From Phycisphaerae bacterium (GTDB taxonomy: Bacteria > Planctomycetota > Phycisphaerae > UBA1845 > PWPN01), in assembly GCA_026647385.1 (NCBI GenBank), contig JAPKGY010000004.1, positions 1 through 21,401 on the forward strand: 21,401 nt of DNA. Direction: 5' to 3'. Every line of letters starts with the position of its first letter. Within the stretch, counting starts at the first letter, position 1. The notes beneath the pieces were generated by a model. The model was not told the DNA's origin and did not search any database. It saw nothing but the letters and a program-made list of their open reading frames with translations. Position numbers and translations under genes: made by a program. Shown here piece after piece: positions 1-6,730 of the stretch.

Positions 1-626
1 GCGGACGGCGACAGCCTACGACTTGGCAGCAGCACTCGTTTCGCCCACGTGGAATACTCGATGCCGCACGTCTGCAGTGGACCATTTTTCGGAACAGCTC
101 CTTTTTCGAGCGTCTTGTAGTGCATGAAGGCCACTTGGCCGCCCGCCATTTCTGGTGGGCGACGTTCTTCTTCGTTTTGCTGGCTGTCATACTCTTCTGC
201 TGGCTGATCATGCCCCTTGCGTTCCTTGCTGCGGGCTTAAATGAGGATGACCTGCTCGGTGCGAAGATCCTGACGGCCATCATCGGTCTTCTCGCACCGT
301 TCTGCCTCCAGACGTTCCTCTCCTTCGCCGCGTGTCTGTGGGCTCAGCTCAAGCTCGGCATTCGCGACTACCGCGTTTCCGCCTCTGTTTGCTACTATGC
401 CTCGCCGCTGATGTGGCCGGTCGTGCTGACGCTGCTGAGCTTTGGCGTTCTGCCGATTCTTCCCTACACCCTGATGCGGATGCACCTGTTCGAGGTCCTC
501 GGCCTGGACATCAGGGTCCGCGACGCCATTGGCCTTGGTGCCATAGTCCTCCTGGTCGTGACGATTCTGTTCTGGTGGCTGCGTCTGCTGGATGCCCTGC
601 GCAAGGTCCGGCACGCCAACGTATAG
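1..626 (+). CDS. Polytopic membrane protein, 5'-truncated by window edge
   Basis: The frame ending in TAG at 624-626 is open back to base 3 with no stop, so the gene starts before the window. A GTG at 120 is only an internal candidate start. The residues encoded before it (around LDAARLQWTIFRNSSFFERL) look like ordinary protein and lead into the first membrane segment. Four hydrophobic segments are visible: FWWATFFFVLLAVILFCWLI, a second around ILTAIIGLLAPFCL, a third around WPVVLTLLSFGVLPILPY, and a fourth around AIVLLVVTILFWWL. The end is a short basic tail (LRKVRHANV). I do not recognise a family; a Yip1-like or similar four-helix inner-membrane domain is possible but unproven. Nothing in the visible part suggests a catalytic site. 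The next gene is 546 bp away. Confidence 0.6.
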   Translation, partial: GRRQPTTWQQHSFRPRGILDAARLQWTIFRNSSFFERLVVHEGHLAARHFWWATFFFVLLAVILFCWLIMPLAFLAAGLNEDDLLGAKILTAIIGLLAPFCLQTFLSFAACLWAQLKLGIRDYRVSASVCYYASPLMWPVVLTLLSFGVLPILPYTLMRMHLFEVLGLDIRVRDAIGLGAIVLLVVTILFWWLRLLDALRKVRHANV

Positions 627-656
627 GAACTGACCGCCTCGTTTGCGAGCTGGGCA

Positions 657-823
657 GTGCCGTTTTCGGTAGGAGAGTTTCGTTGAGGTGCGACCATCTC
701 TCCGCAGGTGAGTCGCCGTGGCGACTTGGCTGTACCGTGCAGGCAGGTCGCCGGGGCGACTCACCTGCGGAGAAATGCCTGCACCACAAGGGCTGGGCGA
801 ACCTGTCCAACCGGAAACGGCAC
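657..823 (+). repeat. Dispersed imperfect palindromic repeat, long copy
   Basis: The segment starts GTGCCGTTTTCGG and ends CCGGAAACGGCAC, and the two ends are near-inverse of each other. In the centre, an exact 19-bp inverted repeat has one arm at 699-717 and the other at 755-773, both reading TCTCCGCAGGTGAGTCGCC on their own strand. Inside and beside these arms are two GTCGCC-NN-GGCGAC palindromes (712-725 and 747-760). Its reverse complement aligns over nearly its whole length with 10206-10345, except that the second copy lacks about 27 bp including one central arm. It has no open frame of its own. This looks like a non-autonomous, MITE- or REP-like mobile or recombinogenic element. Confidence 0.7.
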
Positions 824-1091
824 GAACTTGTCAGCCCGCGGTGCCCCTGGGTAAACATGAGCTAACAAGTTAATCCACCCCTGAAATGCGATGCATCACG
901 GAACCGGCGAGATGGCCACGAAGGGTGTCTGACCGTTTGCGGCGGGCCGCATTTCATAGCCCGGAGCAGCCTGGTCGCCGCGGCGACGGAGCGACGGGTC
1001 AGGCCCGCGTTGCGGGCTGCATCTGCTTGGATCTCTGACAGACCGCCGAAACTGCCACGAGCCCGGTCACGGACCCACGACGGGGTGCCTA

Positions 1092-1118
1092 TTGACCCCG
1101 CTCGGCGGGCCTTATAAA
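1092..1118 (+). promoter_or_regulatory. Candidate sigma-70-like promoter of lipoprotein-type pcm
   Basis: TTGACC at 1092-1097 matches the -35 consensus in five of six positions. TATAAA at 1113-1118 sits 15 bp downstream, which is short, although the A-rich run to 1120 would allow a 16-17 bp spacer. It lies about 50 bp before the ATG at 1173. It is a sequence match only; planctomycete promoters are poorly defined. Confidence 0.3.
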
Positions 1119-1172
1119 AAGGACCGCAGAGGCCGACCGTTTCGACTCCACCCCAACCGAGGAGGCCCTGCC

Positions 1173-2015
1173 ATGCTGCAGAGAATGCTCCGGATTCGCG
1201 GCCTGGCGACCGCGTTTTCCGCCTTCCTCCTGGCGGCCTTCGGCGCATGCACCTCGGACTCCGATCGGTCGTCGACCCCGGCGTCGGCTCCCGCCTCGAT
1301 GCCCGCGTCCGCGCCGGCAGCGACCTCCCAGGCCGCCTGGCCTCCGAAGCCCCCGGCTGCCGCGGAATACGCCGACCTTCGCGCCGCGATGGTCCGTACG
1401 CAGTTGGCAGAGCCTGACGATGATCGCCTGCCGGTAACCGACCCGCGCGTCCTCGAAGCCATGAGGTCGGCTCCGCGACATGTGTTTGCTCCCGGGCACC
1501 TGCCGTCGGCCGCCTACGGCGACTGGCCTTTGCCCATCGGCCACGACCAGACCATCTCGCAGCCGTACATCGTCGCGCTGATGACTCAACTGCTGAAACT
1601 GACGCCCGAATCGCGCGTCCTTGAAATCGGCACGGGTTCCGGTTATCAGGCAGCCGTGCTCGCGCATCTGACTCCGCACGTGTACACCATCGAGATCGTC
1701 GAACCGCTGGCTGAACGCGCCCGACGGACGCTGCGCGAGCAGGGCTACGACACCGTCGAATGCCGTCACGGCGATGGGCACGCCGGATGGTCCGAGGCGG
1801 CCCCGTTCGACGGCATCATCGTCACCTGCGCCGCCGACCAGCTTCCCAAGCCGCTGTGGGACCAGCTTAGACCCGGCGGCCGAATCGTCATTCCCATCGG
1901 ACGCCCGGACAGCATCCAGCGCCTCGAGGTCATTACCAAGACGGCCGACGGCCAGCGCCAGCAGGAGACGGTCATCCCCGTCCGGTTCGTGCCGATGACC
2001 GGCAAGCAGAAATGA
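1173..2015 (+). CDS. pcm: Protein-L-isoaspartate O-methyltransferase, predicted lipoprotein form
   Basis: This 280-residue protein belongs to the family that transfers a methyl group from S-adenosylmethionine to L-isoaspartyl residues in damaged proteins. The SAM-binding motif is VLEIGTGSGYQAA at about 149-161, and the family signature DQTISQPY is at about 125-132. A C-terminal RPGGRIVIPIG strand is also present. Unusually, the family domain (from about residue 66) is preceded by a hydrophobic signal-like segment ending in LLAAFGAC (Cys26) and an Ala/Ser/Pro linker (SAPASMPASAPAATSQ). This suggests export and lipid anchoring; the -3 residue Phe is a weak lipobox match. The start is the ATG at 1173, with GGAGG at 1161-1165; upstream in-frame TTG codons fall in the promoter region. 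A second, leaderless Pcm is encoded at 5806-6492 on the other strand. Family call is secure; localisation is inferred. Confidence 0.88.
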   Translation: MLQRMLRIRGLATAFSAFLLAAFGACTSDSDRSSTPASAPASMPASAPAATSQAAWPPKPPAAAEYADLRAAMVRTQLAEPDDDRLPVTDPRVLEAMRSAPRHVFAPGHLPSAAYGDWPLPIGHDQTISQPYIVALMTQLLKLTPESRVLEIGTGSGYQAAVLAHLTPHVYTIEIVEPLAERARRTLREQGYDTVECRHGDGHAGWSEAAPFDGIIVTCAADQLPKPLWDQLRPGGRIVIPIGRPDSIQRLEVITKTADGQRQQETVIPVRFVPMTGKQK

Positions 2016-2046
2016 ATTGGGCGTCGCTCGCCATCCGCGGGCAAAA

Positions 2047-2152
2047 TGGGGACAGGCACCGCCTCAGAACGATACGCACGGAGGCTGGGATTGCCTGAAA
2101 AGGTGGGACTTCCCGTCGCCGGAGGTGCCGCGTGGGCGGAGCCAGTCCCCCT
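2047..2152. repeat. REP-like inverted repeat with GGGGACAG/CAGTCCCC arms
   Basis: The left arm TGGGGACAGGCACCGCC (2047-2063) pairs with the right arm GGCGGAGCCAGTCCCCC (2135-2151), leaving A-A mismatches at the centre of the motif (CAGGCAC against CTGGCTC). The interval is about 70 bp. From memory, similar GGGGACAGGCACC / GGAGCCAGTCCCC pairs are widespread in planctomycete and other genomes and resemble REP elements mobilised by REP-associated tyrosine transposases. No such transposase is in the window. It lies between the pcm stop and the oxidoreductase gene. Confidence 0.5.
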
Positions 2153-2200
2153 TGTGTTGCCCGCCAACGCTTGCGCCGCGCGAGCGGCCGGCGCGTTACA

Positions 2201-2216
2201 CCCAAATGAATTTGGG
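2201..2216. promoter_or_regulatory. Perfect palindrome CCCAAAT-GA-ATTTGGG, operator candidate
   Basis: Two exact 7-bp arms are separated by 2 bp, 51 bp upstream of the ATG of the Gfo/Idh/MocA oxidoreductase gene. A smaller palindrome, GGGA-TAT-TCCC, overlaps its right end (2214-2224). The AT-rich centre in a GC-rich spacer and the position fit a dimeric repressor or activator site. No regulator gene is encoded in the window, so the ligand is unknown. Confidence 0.3.
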
Positions 2217-2267
2217 ATATTCCCGCCGCTGCGTTAATCTGTTTCGGGTCTTATCCGGAGGATTGAC

Positions 2268-3617
2268 ATGCCGACATCCGATCGTCTTTCTCGCAGGCGT
2301 TTTCTGGGCACCGCCGGTGCCGCAACGGTTGCTCCTTACGTGGTCTCGTCGGGGGTCCTGGCCGCCCCGGGGCAGAAGGGCCCCAACGACAAGATCAGCC
2401 TTGCGGTCATCGGCTGCGGCTCGTTGGCCGAGGGCTGGCATTTCCCCCAACTCGCCGAGTTGCACGACGTGGTCGTGACGGCCGTCTGCGACGTTCAGAA
2501 GGATCGGCTCGATAAGGCCGTCGAACGCTTCAAAGGCCAGGCCAAGCCCTACACCGACTATCGCGAGGTCCTCCGCCGGGACGACATCGACGCCGTTCTG
2601 ATCGCCACCCCTCCGCACTGGCACGCGATGATGGCCATCGACGCCGCAGAGGCGGGCAAGGACTTCTACTGCGAGAAGCCCATGACCATCCACGTGGCCG
2701 AGAGCCTGGCGGTCATGCGCGCCGTTCGCAAGCACAAGGTTGTGACTCAGGTCGGAACGCAGATTCATGCCCGCGACAACTACCGCCGCGTGGTCGAACT
2801 CGTCCGCTCGGGCCGGCTCGGCAAGATCAACGTCGCCCGGACCTTCATGGTCATGAACCAGGGCCCCGAGGGCATCGGCTACGTCCCCGAAACCGATCCG
2901 CCGGCGGATATCGACTGGGAGCTGTGGATCGGCCCGGCCCCGATGATCAAATACAACTCAAAGATCGTCCACGACGCCTTCCCGAACTGCTCGTTCATGG
3001 CCCACAGCGGCGGCTGGACGCCGGGCATGGGCCCGCACATCGTCGATTTGCCGTACTGGGCGTTGGAACTCGGGATCCCCAAGCGCACCTTCTGCTCGGG
3101 CGGGCGCTACCTGATCAAGGACATGGGCGATGCGCCGGATACGCAGGAAGTCCTCTGGGAGTACGACGATTTCACCATGACCTGGTGGATGTCGTTGATC
3201 AACTCGTACGGATTCGATTTTCAGGGTGACAACAAGATCAAGCGCCGCCACGGCGTTTGGTTCCACGGCGTGAACGGCACGCTGATGGCGGACTACAACA
3301 CGCACAAGATCGTCCCCGAAGGCGACCGGCTCAAGGAAACCGTCGATATGCCGGTTACGTCCATGCCCGCCTCGCCGGGCCATCACCGCGAATGGATCGA
3401 TTGCATCCGCACCCGCCAACAGCCGTCCTGCCACGTCGGCTATCACTACAAGCTCGACGCCGCCCTCAACCTGGCCAACTTGTCGATGCAGCTCGGGCGG
3501 GCGATCAACTTCGACCCCAAGACCGAAACCATAGCCGGCGACGAAGAGGCCGCCCGCGCCGCCATCCCGACCTACCGCGCCCCCTGGCGCTTCCCGGAGG
3601 AATACCTGAAGGCCTAG
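2268..3617 (+). CDS. Gfo/Idh/MocA family oxidoreductase, Tat-exported
   Basis: This 449-residue protein is predicted to be an NAD(P)-dependent sugar or polyol oxidoreductase. A twin-arginine signal (SRRRFLGTAG, residues 8-17) with a hydrophobic stretch to about residue 33 predicts folded export. The Rossmann motif is ISLAVIGCGSLAEGW (about 43-57). The family hallmark EKP motif (YCEKPM, about 134-139) holds the conserved Lys137. The second domain contains the typical GMGPHIVD stretch (about 253-260), His257 being a likely catalytic residue, and WELWIGPAP at about 217-225. The start is the ATG at 2268 with GGAGGA at 2257-2262, 5 bp upstream. It appears to be transcribed alone, from a spacer with a palindromic operator candidate. 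Substrate cannot be deduced. Members with Tat signals are very abundant in planctomycetes and usually carry bound NAD(P). Confidence 0.92.
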   Translation: MPTSDRLSRRRFLGTAGAATVAPYVVSSGVLAAPGQKGPNDKISLAVIGCGSLAEGWHFPQLAELHDVVVTAVCDVQKDRLDKAVERFKGQAKPYTDYREVLRRDDIDAVLIATPPHWHAMMAIDAAEAGKDFYCEKPMTIHVAESLAVMRAVRKHKVVTQVGTQIHARDNYRRVVELVRSGRLGKINVARTFMVMNQGPEGIGYVPETDPPADIDWELWIGPAPMIKYNSKIVHDAFPNCSFMAHSGGWTPGMGPHIVDLPYWALELGIPKRTFCSGGRYLIKDMGDAPDTQEVLWEYDDFTMTWWMSLINSYGFDFQGDNKIKRRHGVWFHGVNGTLMADYNTHKIVPEGDRLKETVDMPVTSMPASPGHHREWIDCIRTRQQPSCHVGYHYKLDAALNLANLSMQLGRAINFDPKTETIAGDEEAARAAIPTYRAPWRFPEEYLKA

Positions 3618-3658
3618 CCCACGACAACGGGCAACGTGATCCCGCTCAGCGCGCATAA

Positions 3659-3685
3659 AGAACCCCGGGCCTAAGCCGGGGTTCT
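3659..3685. terminator. Hairpin after the oxidoreductase gene, possible bidirectional terminator
   Basis: AGAACCCCGG (3659-3668) and CCGGGGTTCT (3676-3685) form a perfect 10-bp stem with a 7-nt loop, 42 bp after the stop of the oxidoreductase gene. The run of U expected for an intrinsic terminator is missing on both sides, so termination is plausible from the stem and position only. It lies between convergent genes and could serve both. Confidence 0.45.
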
Positions 3686-3826
3686 CCGGCTTGGTCGTTC
3701 GCCCCGGTTGCCACGCCTGCTCGCCGTGGCGAGGCGACCAGGACGAGTTTCGCCACGTCGAATCATCGACTTCGATTTCGATGTTCGCCCCCGCGAAACT
3801 CTGACTTCGGTGTTTCGATGTTGCGG

Positions 3827-3854
3827 CGTTTTGACGTTCTAACGTTTTGACGTT
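3827..3854. repeat. Short direct repeat CGTTTTGACGTT x2
   Basis: CGTTTTGACGTT occurs at 3827-3838 and again at 3843-3854, a 16-bp period. A looser set of TTCGATTTCGATGTTCG and GTTTCGATGTTG variants lies just before it (3774-3822). The tract ends directly against the stop codon of the ferritin gene on the other strand. It is much more T-rich than its surroundings. Function is unknown; it may be a degenerate repeat or part of the ferritin 3' end. Confidence 0.45.
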
Positions 3855-3858
3855 TTTC

Positions 3859-4353
3859 TTACCCAGCTTCCCTCTCACCCAGCTTGTGATCCACCATGAG
3901 CAGCAGATGGGCCTTGTCAGCCACCGCTTCCAGTCGGCGGATGATCTCCTCAGCCGTCTTCTCTTCCTCGACCTGTTCGTTGATATACCAGTGCAGCAGG
4001 ATCTGCGTGGGGTAGTCTTTTTCAGCCACGGCCAATTCGTACAGTTTGTTGATGGCGGCCGTCACCTTCTGCTCGTGGGCGAGGACCGCCTTGAACAGGT
4101 TCAGCGGCGTGCCGAATTCCGCCTTAGGCTTTTCAATCGGGCCCAGCGTCACCCGTGCGTTGCGATCCGCCATGTAGTCGAACAGTTTCAGGGCGTGGCT
4201 CTGTTCCTCCTTGAACTGCACCTTGAGCCAGTGAGCGATCCCCGGCAGGTTCTGCGCTTCGCAGTCCGCGGCCATCGCCAGGTACAGGTAGGCGGAGTTC
4301 AATTCGAGCTCGATCTGGTCGTTCAGTGCTTTCACCATCTTGTCGGACGGCAT
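3859..4353 (-). CDS. ftnA: Bacterial non-haem ferritin (FtnA type)
   Basis: This 164-residue protein matches the usual length of bacterial ferritins, which oxidise Fe(II) at a di-iron centre and store iron in a 24-subunit cytoplasmic shell. The ferroxidase residues can be read at the positions known from Escherichia coli FtnA. These are Glu17, Glu50 and His53 (in KEEQSHA), Glu94 (AHEQK) and Gln127. Glu49, Glu126, Glu129 and Glu130 (in INEQVEEE) give the third iron site. No haem-ligating Met as in bacterioferritin was noted. The start is the ATG at 4351-4353, preceded on its strand by GGGAGAG. It is a single gene, convergent with the oxidoreductase and divergent from the phosphoesterase. No Fur box was identified. 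Confidence 0.95.
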   Translation of the reverse strand: MPSDKMVKALNDQIELELNSAYLYLAMAADCEAQNLPGIAHWLKVQFKEEQSHALKLFDYMADRNARVTLGPIEKPKAEFGTPLNLFKAVLAHEQKVTAAINKLYELAVAEKDYPTQILLHWYINEQVEEEKTAEEIIRRLEAVADKAHLLLMVDHKLGEREAG

Positions 4354-4707
4354 GTGGACTCTCCCATCAAAAGGTGTCCTGCGCGGATGTTCCGGAACCC
4401 GCTCGCCGGAATTCTAGGCAGGCAGGCGGGTCCGGACCGCCGCTCTCCGCGGGACGGCGATGATTTTTTGGCGCGCATCGCGGTCGCGGTTTGTGCCGGC
4501 GGCCTTGGCAAATCGCCCTCGACCGCCTATAGATGGGCAACACGGTGAGCCGCCTGCCGCGCCGCAACTCTCGACGGACTCGCCCCGAGGGGGACAGCCT
4601 TTTTGCGGGTTGCCCGCCGATCGAGAGCCCTTCGGGAGATGAGGCGTGCAAATCGCGCGGATCTCGGACCGGGCGGCCTTAACCATAAACCCCGGAGAGG
4701 CAATAAG
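4354..4707. other. Divergent spacer of 354 bp, ferritin to phosphoesterase
   Basis: I see no gene here. On the plus strand there is a cluster of small hairpins at 4568-4636 that could form a structured leader of the phosphoesterase mRNA. The spacer must hold promoters in both directions, but no clear -35/-10 pair could be picked. A GGGGGACAG core at 4590-4598 resembles the arm of the REP-like repeat at 2047. Confidence 0.5.
4568..4636 (+). promoter_or_regulatory. Possible structured mRNA leader upstream of phosphoesterase
   Basis: CTCTCGA (4568-4574) pairs with TCGAGAG (4621-4627) as a closing stem. Inside are CTCG-CCC-CGAG (4579-4589) and GCGGG-TTG-CCCGC (4605-4617), giving a three-way-junction layout; CCC-TTC-GGG follows at 4628-4636. 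An alternative stem, CCCC-GAG-GGGG (4583-4593) followed by a short T run at 4600-4604, excludes the first inner stem. No known riboswitch consensus was recognised. Short GC-rich stems arise easily by chance at this base composition. Confidence 0.2.
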
Positions 4708-5790
4708 ATGCGAATATCGAGACGCGATCTGATGAAAGGGGCCTGCGCCGCGGGCGCCCTGACGCTGCTTCCGAGCGCGCGACCGTCGGCCGCCGGCGTC
4801 GCCTCGCGGCCTGACTCGGGGCTCGGCAGGCCCTTCAGCTTCGTCCACCTGACCGATACACACGTCACGGCGAAGCGCCGCGGCGACGCCGGCTACCGGG
4901 CATGCATCGAGTCGATTCGCCGGCTTGACCCGAAGCCCGACTTTGTCCTGATGGGCGGCGACATGGTCTTTGACGGCACCTATCACACCCAGGCGGAGTT
5001 CGAGGAGCAGATTCGCCTCTTTAAGGAAGCGAACGCGGCGCTCGACATTCCCTGGTACCCCTGCATGGGCAACCACGACGTGCTCGGACTCTCCAAGCGG
5101 CGCAAAGTCGCGCCGGACGATCCCGGGATCGGCAAGAAGATGATCATGGATCGCCTGGACTGGAAAAGCAGCTATTACAGCTTCGACCATGGCGGCTGGC
5201 ACTTTGTCGTGCTCGACAGCATTTTGCCCGCCGGCAGCCCGCGGGACCCGCTTTACGAGGCGAGGATCGGTCCCGAGCAGCTCGAATGGCTGGCCTACGA
5301 TCTCGGGGCCGCCCGGGGTCGGCCGACCGTGGCCGTCACGCACATCGCCGCCTTCTGCAACAACATCCAGATCGCCGCCCGGCCTGATTCCAAAGGTCTC
5401 GGTCACGTTGTCTCCGACACCGTCGAGCTGCGCACCATCCTCGAACGGCACCAGGTCAAGGCCCTTCTGCAAGGCCACAACCATCGCATCGAGGAATACC
5501 GCCTCAACGGCGTGTGGTATCTCACCAGCGCCGCCGCCAGCGGGGCGTGGTGGGCCGGCGATTGGGTCGGTTCGCCGCCCGGATACACCGTCCTGCGTTG
5601 CGACGGTCCACAGCTCACCTGGACGCATCACCCGTTCCCGTGGGAACCGCACCTGGAGCCCGAGGACGAGGTCGAACGCAAGGCCATCGCCGCGCAGAAA
5701 TCCTTCGTCGCGGAGCAGCAACGCTTACTGGAGATCGAACGCGCGGGCGAGAGGCCGTGGCCTCGCCAGGAAAACTACCTGCGCCGATGA
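4708..5790 (+). CDS. Calcineurin-like metallophosphoesterase, Tat-exported
   Basis: This 360-residue protein carries all the metal-binding motifs of calcineurin-like phosphoesterases in order. They are DTH (50-52, in HLTDTH), GGDM (83-86), GNHD (121-124), a His at 212 (THIAAF) and GHNH (256-259). These build a two-metal site for phosphate-ester hydrolysis. The N-terminus MRISRRDLMKGACAAGALTL is a twin-arginine signal, so the enzyme is predicted to act outside the cytoplasm; the mature part starts near residue 30. The start is the ATG at 4708, with GGAGAGG at 4694-4700. Frames open further upstream would add a basic, non-signal extension and have no such site. It stands alone, ending 15 bp from the convergent pcm paralogue. 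The substrate could be a phosphodiester, a nucleotide or a phospholipid head group; nothing in the sequence decides. Confidence 0.92.
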   Translation: MRISRRDLMKGACAAGALTLLPSARPSAAGVASRPDSGLGRPFSFVHLTDTHVTAKRRGDAGYRACIESIRRLDPKPDFVLMGGDMVFDGTYHTQAEFEEQIRLFKEANAALDIPWYPCMGNHDVLGLSKRRKVAPDDPGIGKKMIMDRLDWKSSYYSFDHGGWHFVVLDSILPAGSPRDPLYEARIGPEQLEWLAYDLGAARGRPTVAVTHIAAFCNNIQIAARPDSKGLGHVVSDTVELRTILERHQVKALLQGHNHRIEEYRLNGVWYLTSAAASGAWWAGDWVGSPPGYTVLRCDGPQLTWTHHPFPWEPHLEPEDEVERKAIAAQKSFVAEQQRLLEIERAGERPWPRQENYLRR

Positions 5791-5805
5791 GACCGTTGCC
5801 CGCTT

Positions 5806-6492
5806 TCAGGTCTCATCGACGGACCCGTTGTATTCGTCGGCGGATTCCGGCCAGGCGTTCCGCCCGATGAGCTGCACGAACCGGCACGCGTACCGAGGCA
5901 TCTCGATGGTCCTGCCCCCGCGCTGCTCGACGACGGTGAGGGTCTGCTCGTTTCGGCCGCCGATCGGAATGACCAGCCTGCCTCCGTCGGCCAGTTGATC
6001 GACGAGTGCCCGCGGCACCTCCGGGGCGCCGGCGGTCACCATGATCCGATCGAACGGGGCCGCCTCGGGCCAGCCCAGCGTGCCGTCGCCCACCGCGTAA
6101 GAGACGTTCGCAACGCCCAGGGATGCGAGCAGTCGCCGCGCGTTTTCCTGCAGCGCTCGGATTCGCTCGATGGTGTACACGTGGGCGGCCAGGCGCGACA
6201 GGATGGCCGTCTGGTAACCCGAGCCCGTGCCGATCTCAAGGACGCGGTGCGTCGATTGAACGTCCAGTAGCTCGGTCATCGAAGCCACCATGAACGGCTG
6301 CGAAATCGTCTGGCCGCAGTCGATCGGCAGCGCCCGGTCGGCGAACGCTTCCGCCACCCTGTCCGCCGGCAGAAACCGTTCGCGCGGCACCTGTTCCATG
6401 GCTTCGAGCACTCGGGGATCGCGCACCCCCCGCGCCCGGATCTGTTCGTCCACCATGCGCTTGCGTGCGGAAGCATACGATTCAGGAGGCAT
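5806..6492 (-). CDS. pcm: Protein-L-isoaspartate O-methyltransferase, cytosolic type
   Basis: From the ATG at 6490-6492 the protein has 228 residues, close to the usual 200-220 of the family. It reads MPPESYASARKRMVDEQIRARG, the typical Pcm N-terminus. The family signature CGQTISQPF is at about 59-67, the SAM-binding motif VLEIGTGSGYQTA at about 84-96, and GGRLVIPIGG at about 170-179. The frame stays open to 6582, and an ATG there would add about 30 residues. That extension crosses a GTCGCC-GT-GGCGAC intergenic palindrome and is not family-like, so the shorter start is preferred. Neither start has a strong ribosome-binding site. It is the last gene of the minus-strand run and has no signal peptide, unlike its paralogue at 1173-2015. 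Confidence 0.9.
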   Translation of the reverse strand: MPPESYASARKRMVDEQIRARGVRDPRVLEAMEQVPRERFLPADRVAEAFADRALPIDCGQTISQPFMVASMTELLDVQSTHRVLEIGTGSGYQTAILSRLAAHVYTIERIRALQENARRLLASLGVANVSYAVGDGTLGWPEAAPFDRIMVTAGAPEVPRALVDQLADGGRLVIPIGGRNEQTLTVVEQRGGRTIEMPRYACRFVQLIGRNAWPESADEYNGSVDET

Positions 6493-6730
6493 TTCAGCGC
6501 TCGATGCGATACTGATGAAAAGAGCCGCGGGCTCCGGTCGCCGTGGCGACCCGCGCGGACTCACGTCAAGTGCACCACCCATCGCCGAGTGGGGTCTTCC
6601 TCTGTCGGGTCGAGATCACATCCCGGAGGGCGTGTGGGAAGCCAGAGAACTGTCCCCCTCTCCCGGCACCCCAAGGATTCGAGAGCGGAAAGCAGGCTCC
6701 GGGAGCGCGCGCGGCCGTTTGCTCCACGTT

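Larger units (their letters stand above)
627..1172. other. Non-coding block of 546 bp with palindromic repeats
   Basis: No convincing gene lies here; open frames crossing it read through an inverted repeat and have no ribosome-binding site or recognisable protein. The left part holds the 167-bp imperfect palindrome at 657-823. A separate 14-bp palindrome, GTCGCC-GC-GGCGAC, lies at 974-987. The right end holds a candidate promoter (TTGACC at 1092 and a TATAAA-like hexamer at 1113) and the ribosome-binding site of the downstream methyltransferase gene. Confidence 0.6.

Noticed and set aside
237..764. Minus- and plus-strand frames crossing the 657-823 palindrome
   Set aside because: They combine the shadow of the membrane protein with repeat DNA and have no coding features.
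2958..3878. Long minus-strand open frame opposite the Gfo/Idh/MocA gene
   Set aside because: The plus strand encodes a full family protein with clear motifs. GC-rich third positions keep the opposite frame free of stops; the minus translation shows no family features.
4414..5721. 435-codon minus-strand frame opposite the phosphoesterase gene
   Set aside because: The plus strand has all calcineurin-like metal motifs; the antisense protein has no recognisable domain or ribosome-binding site.
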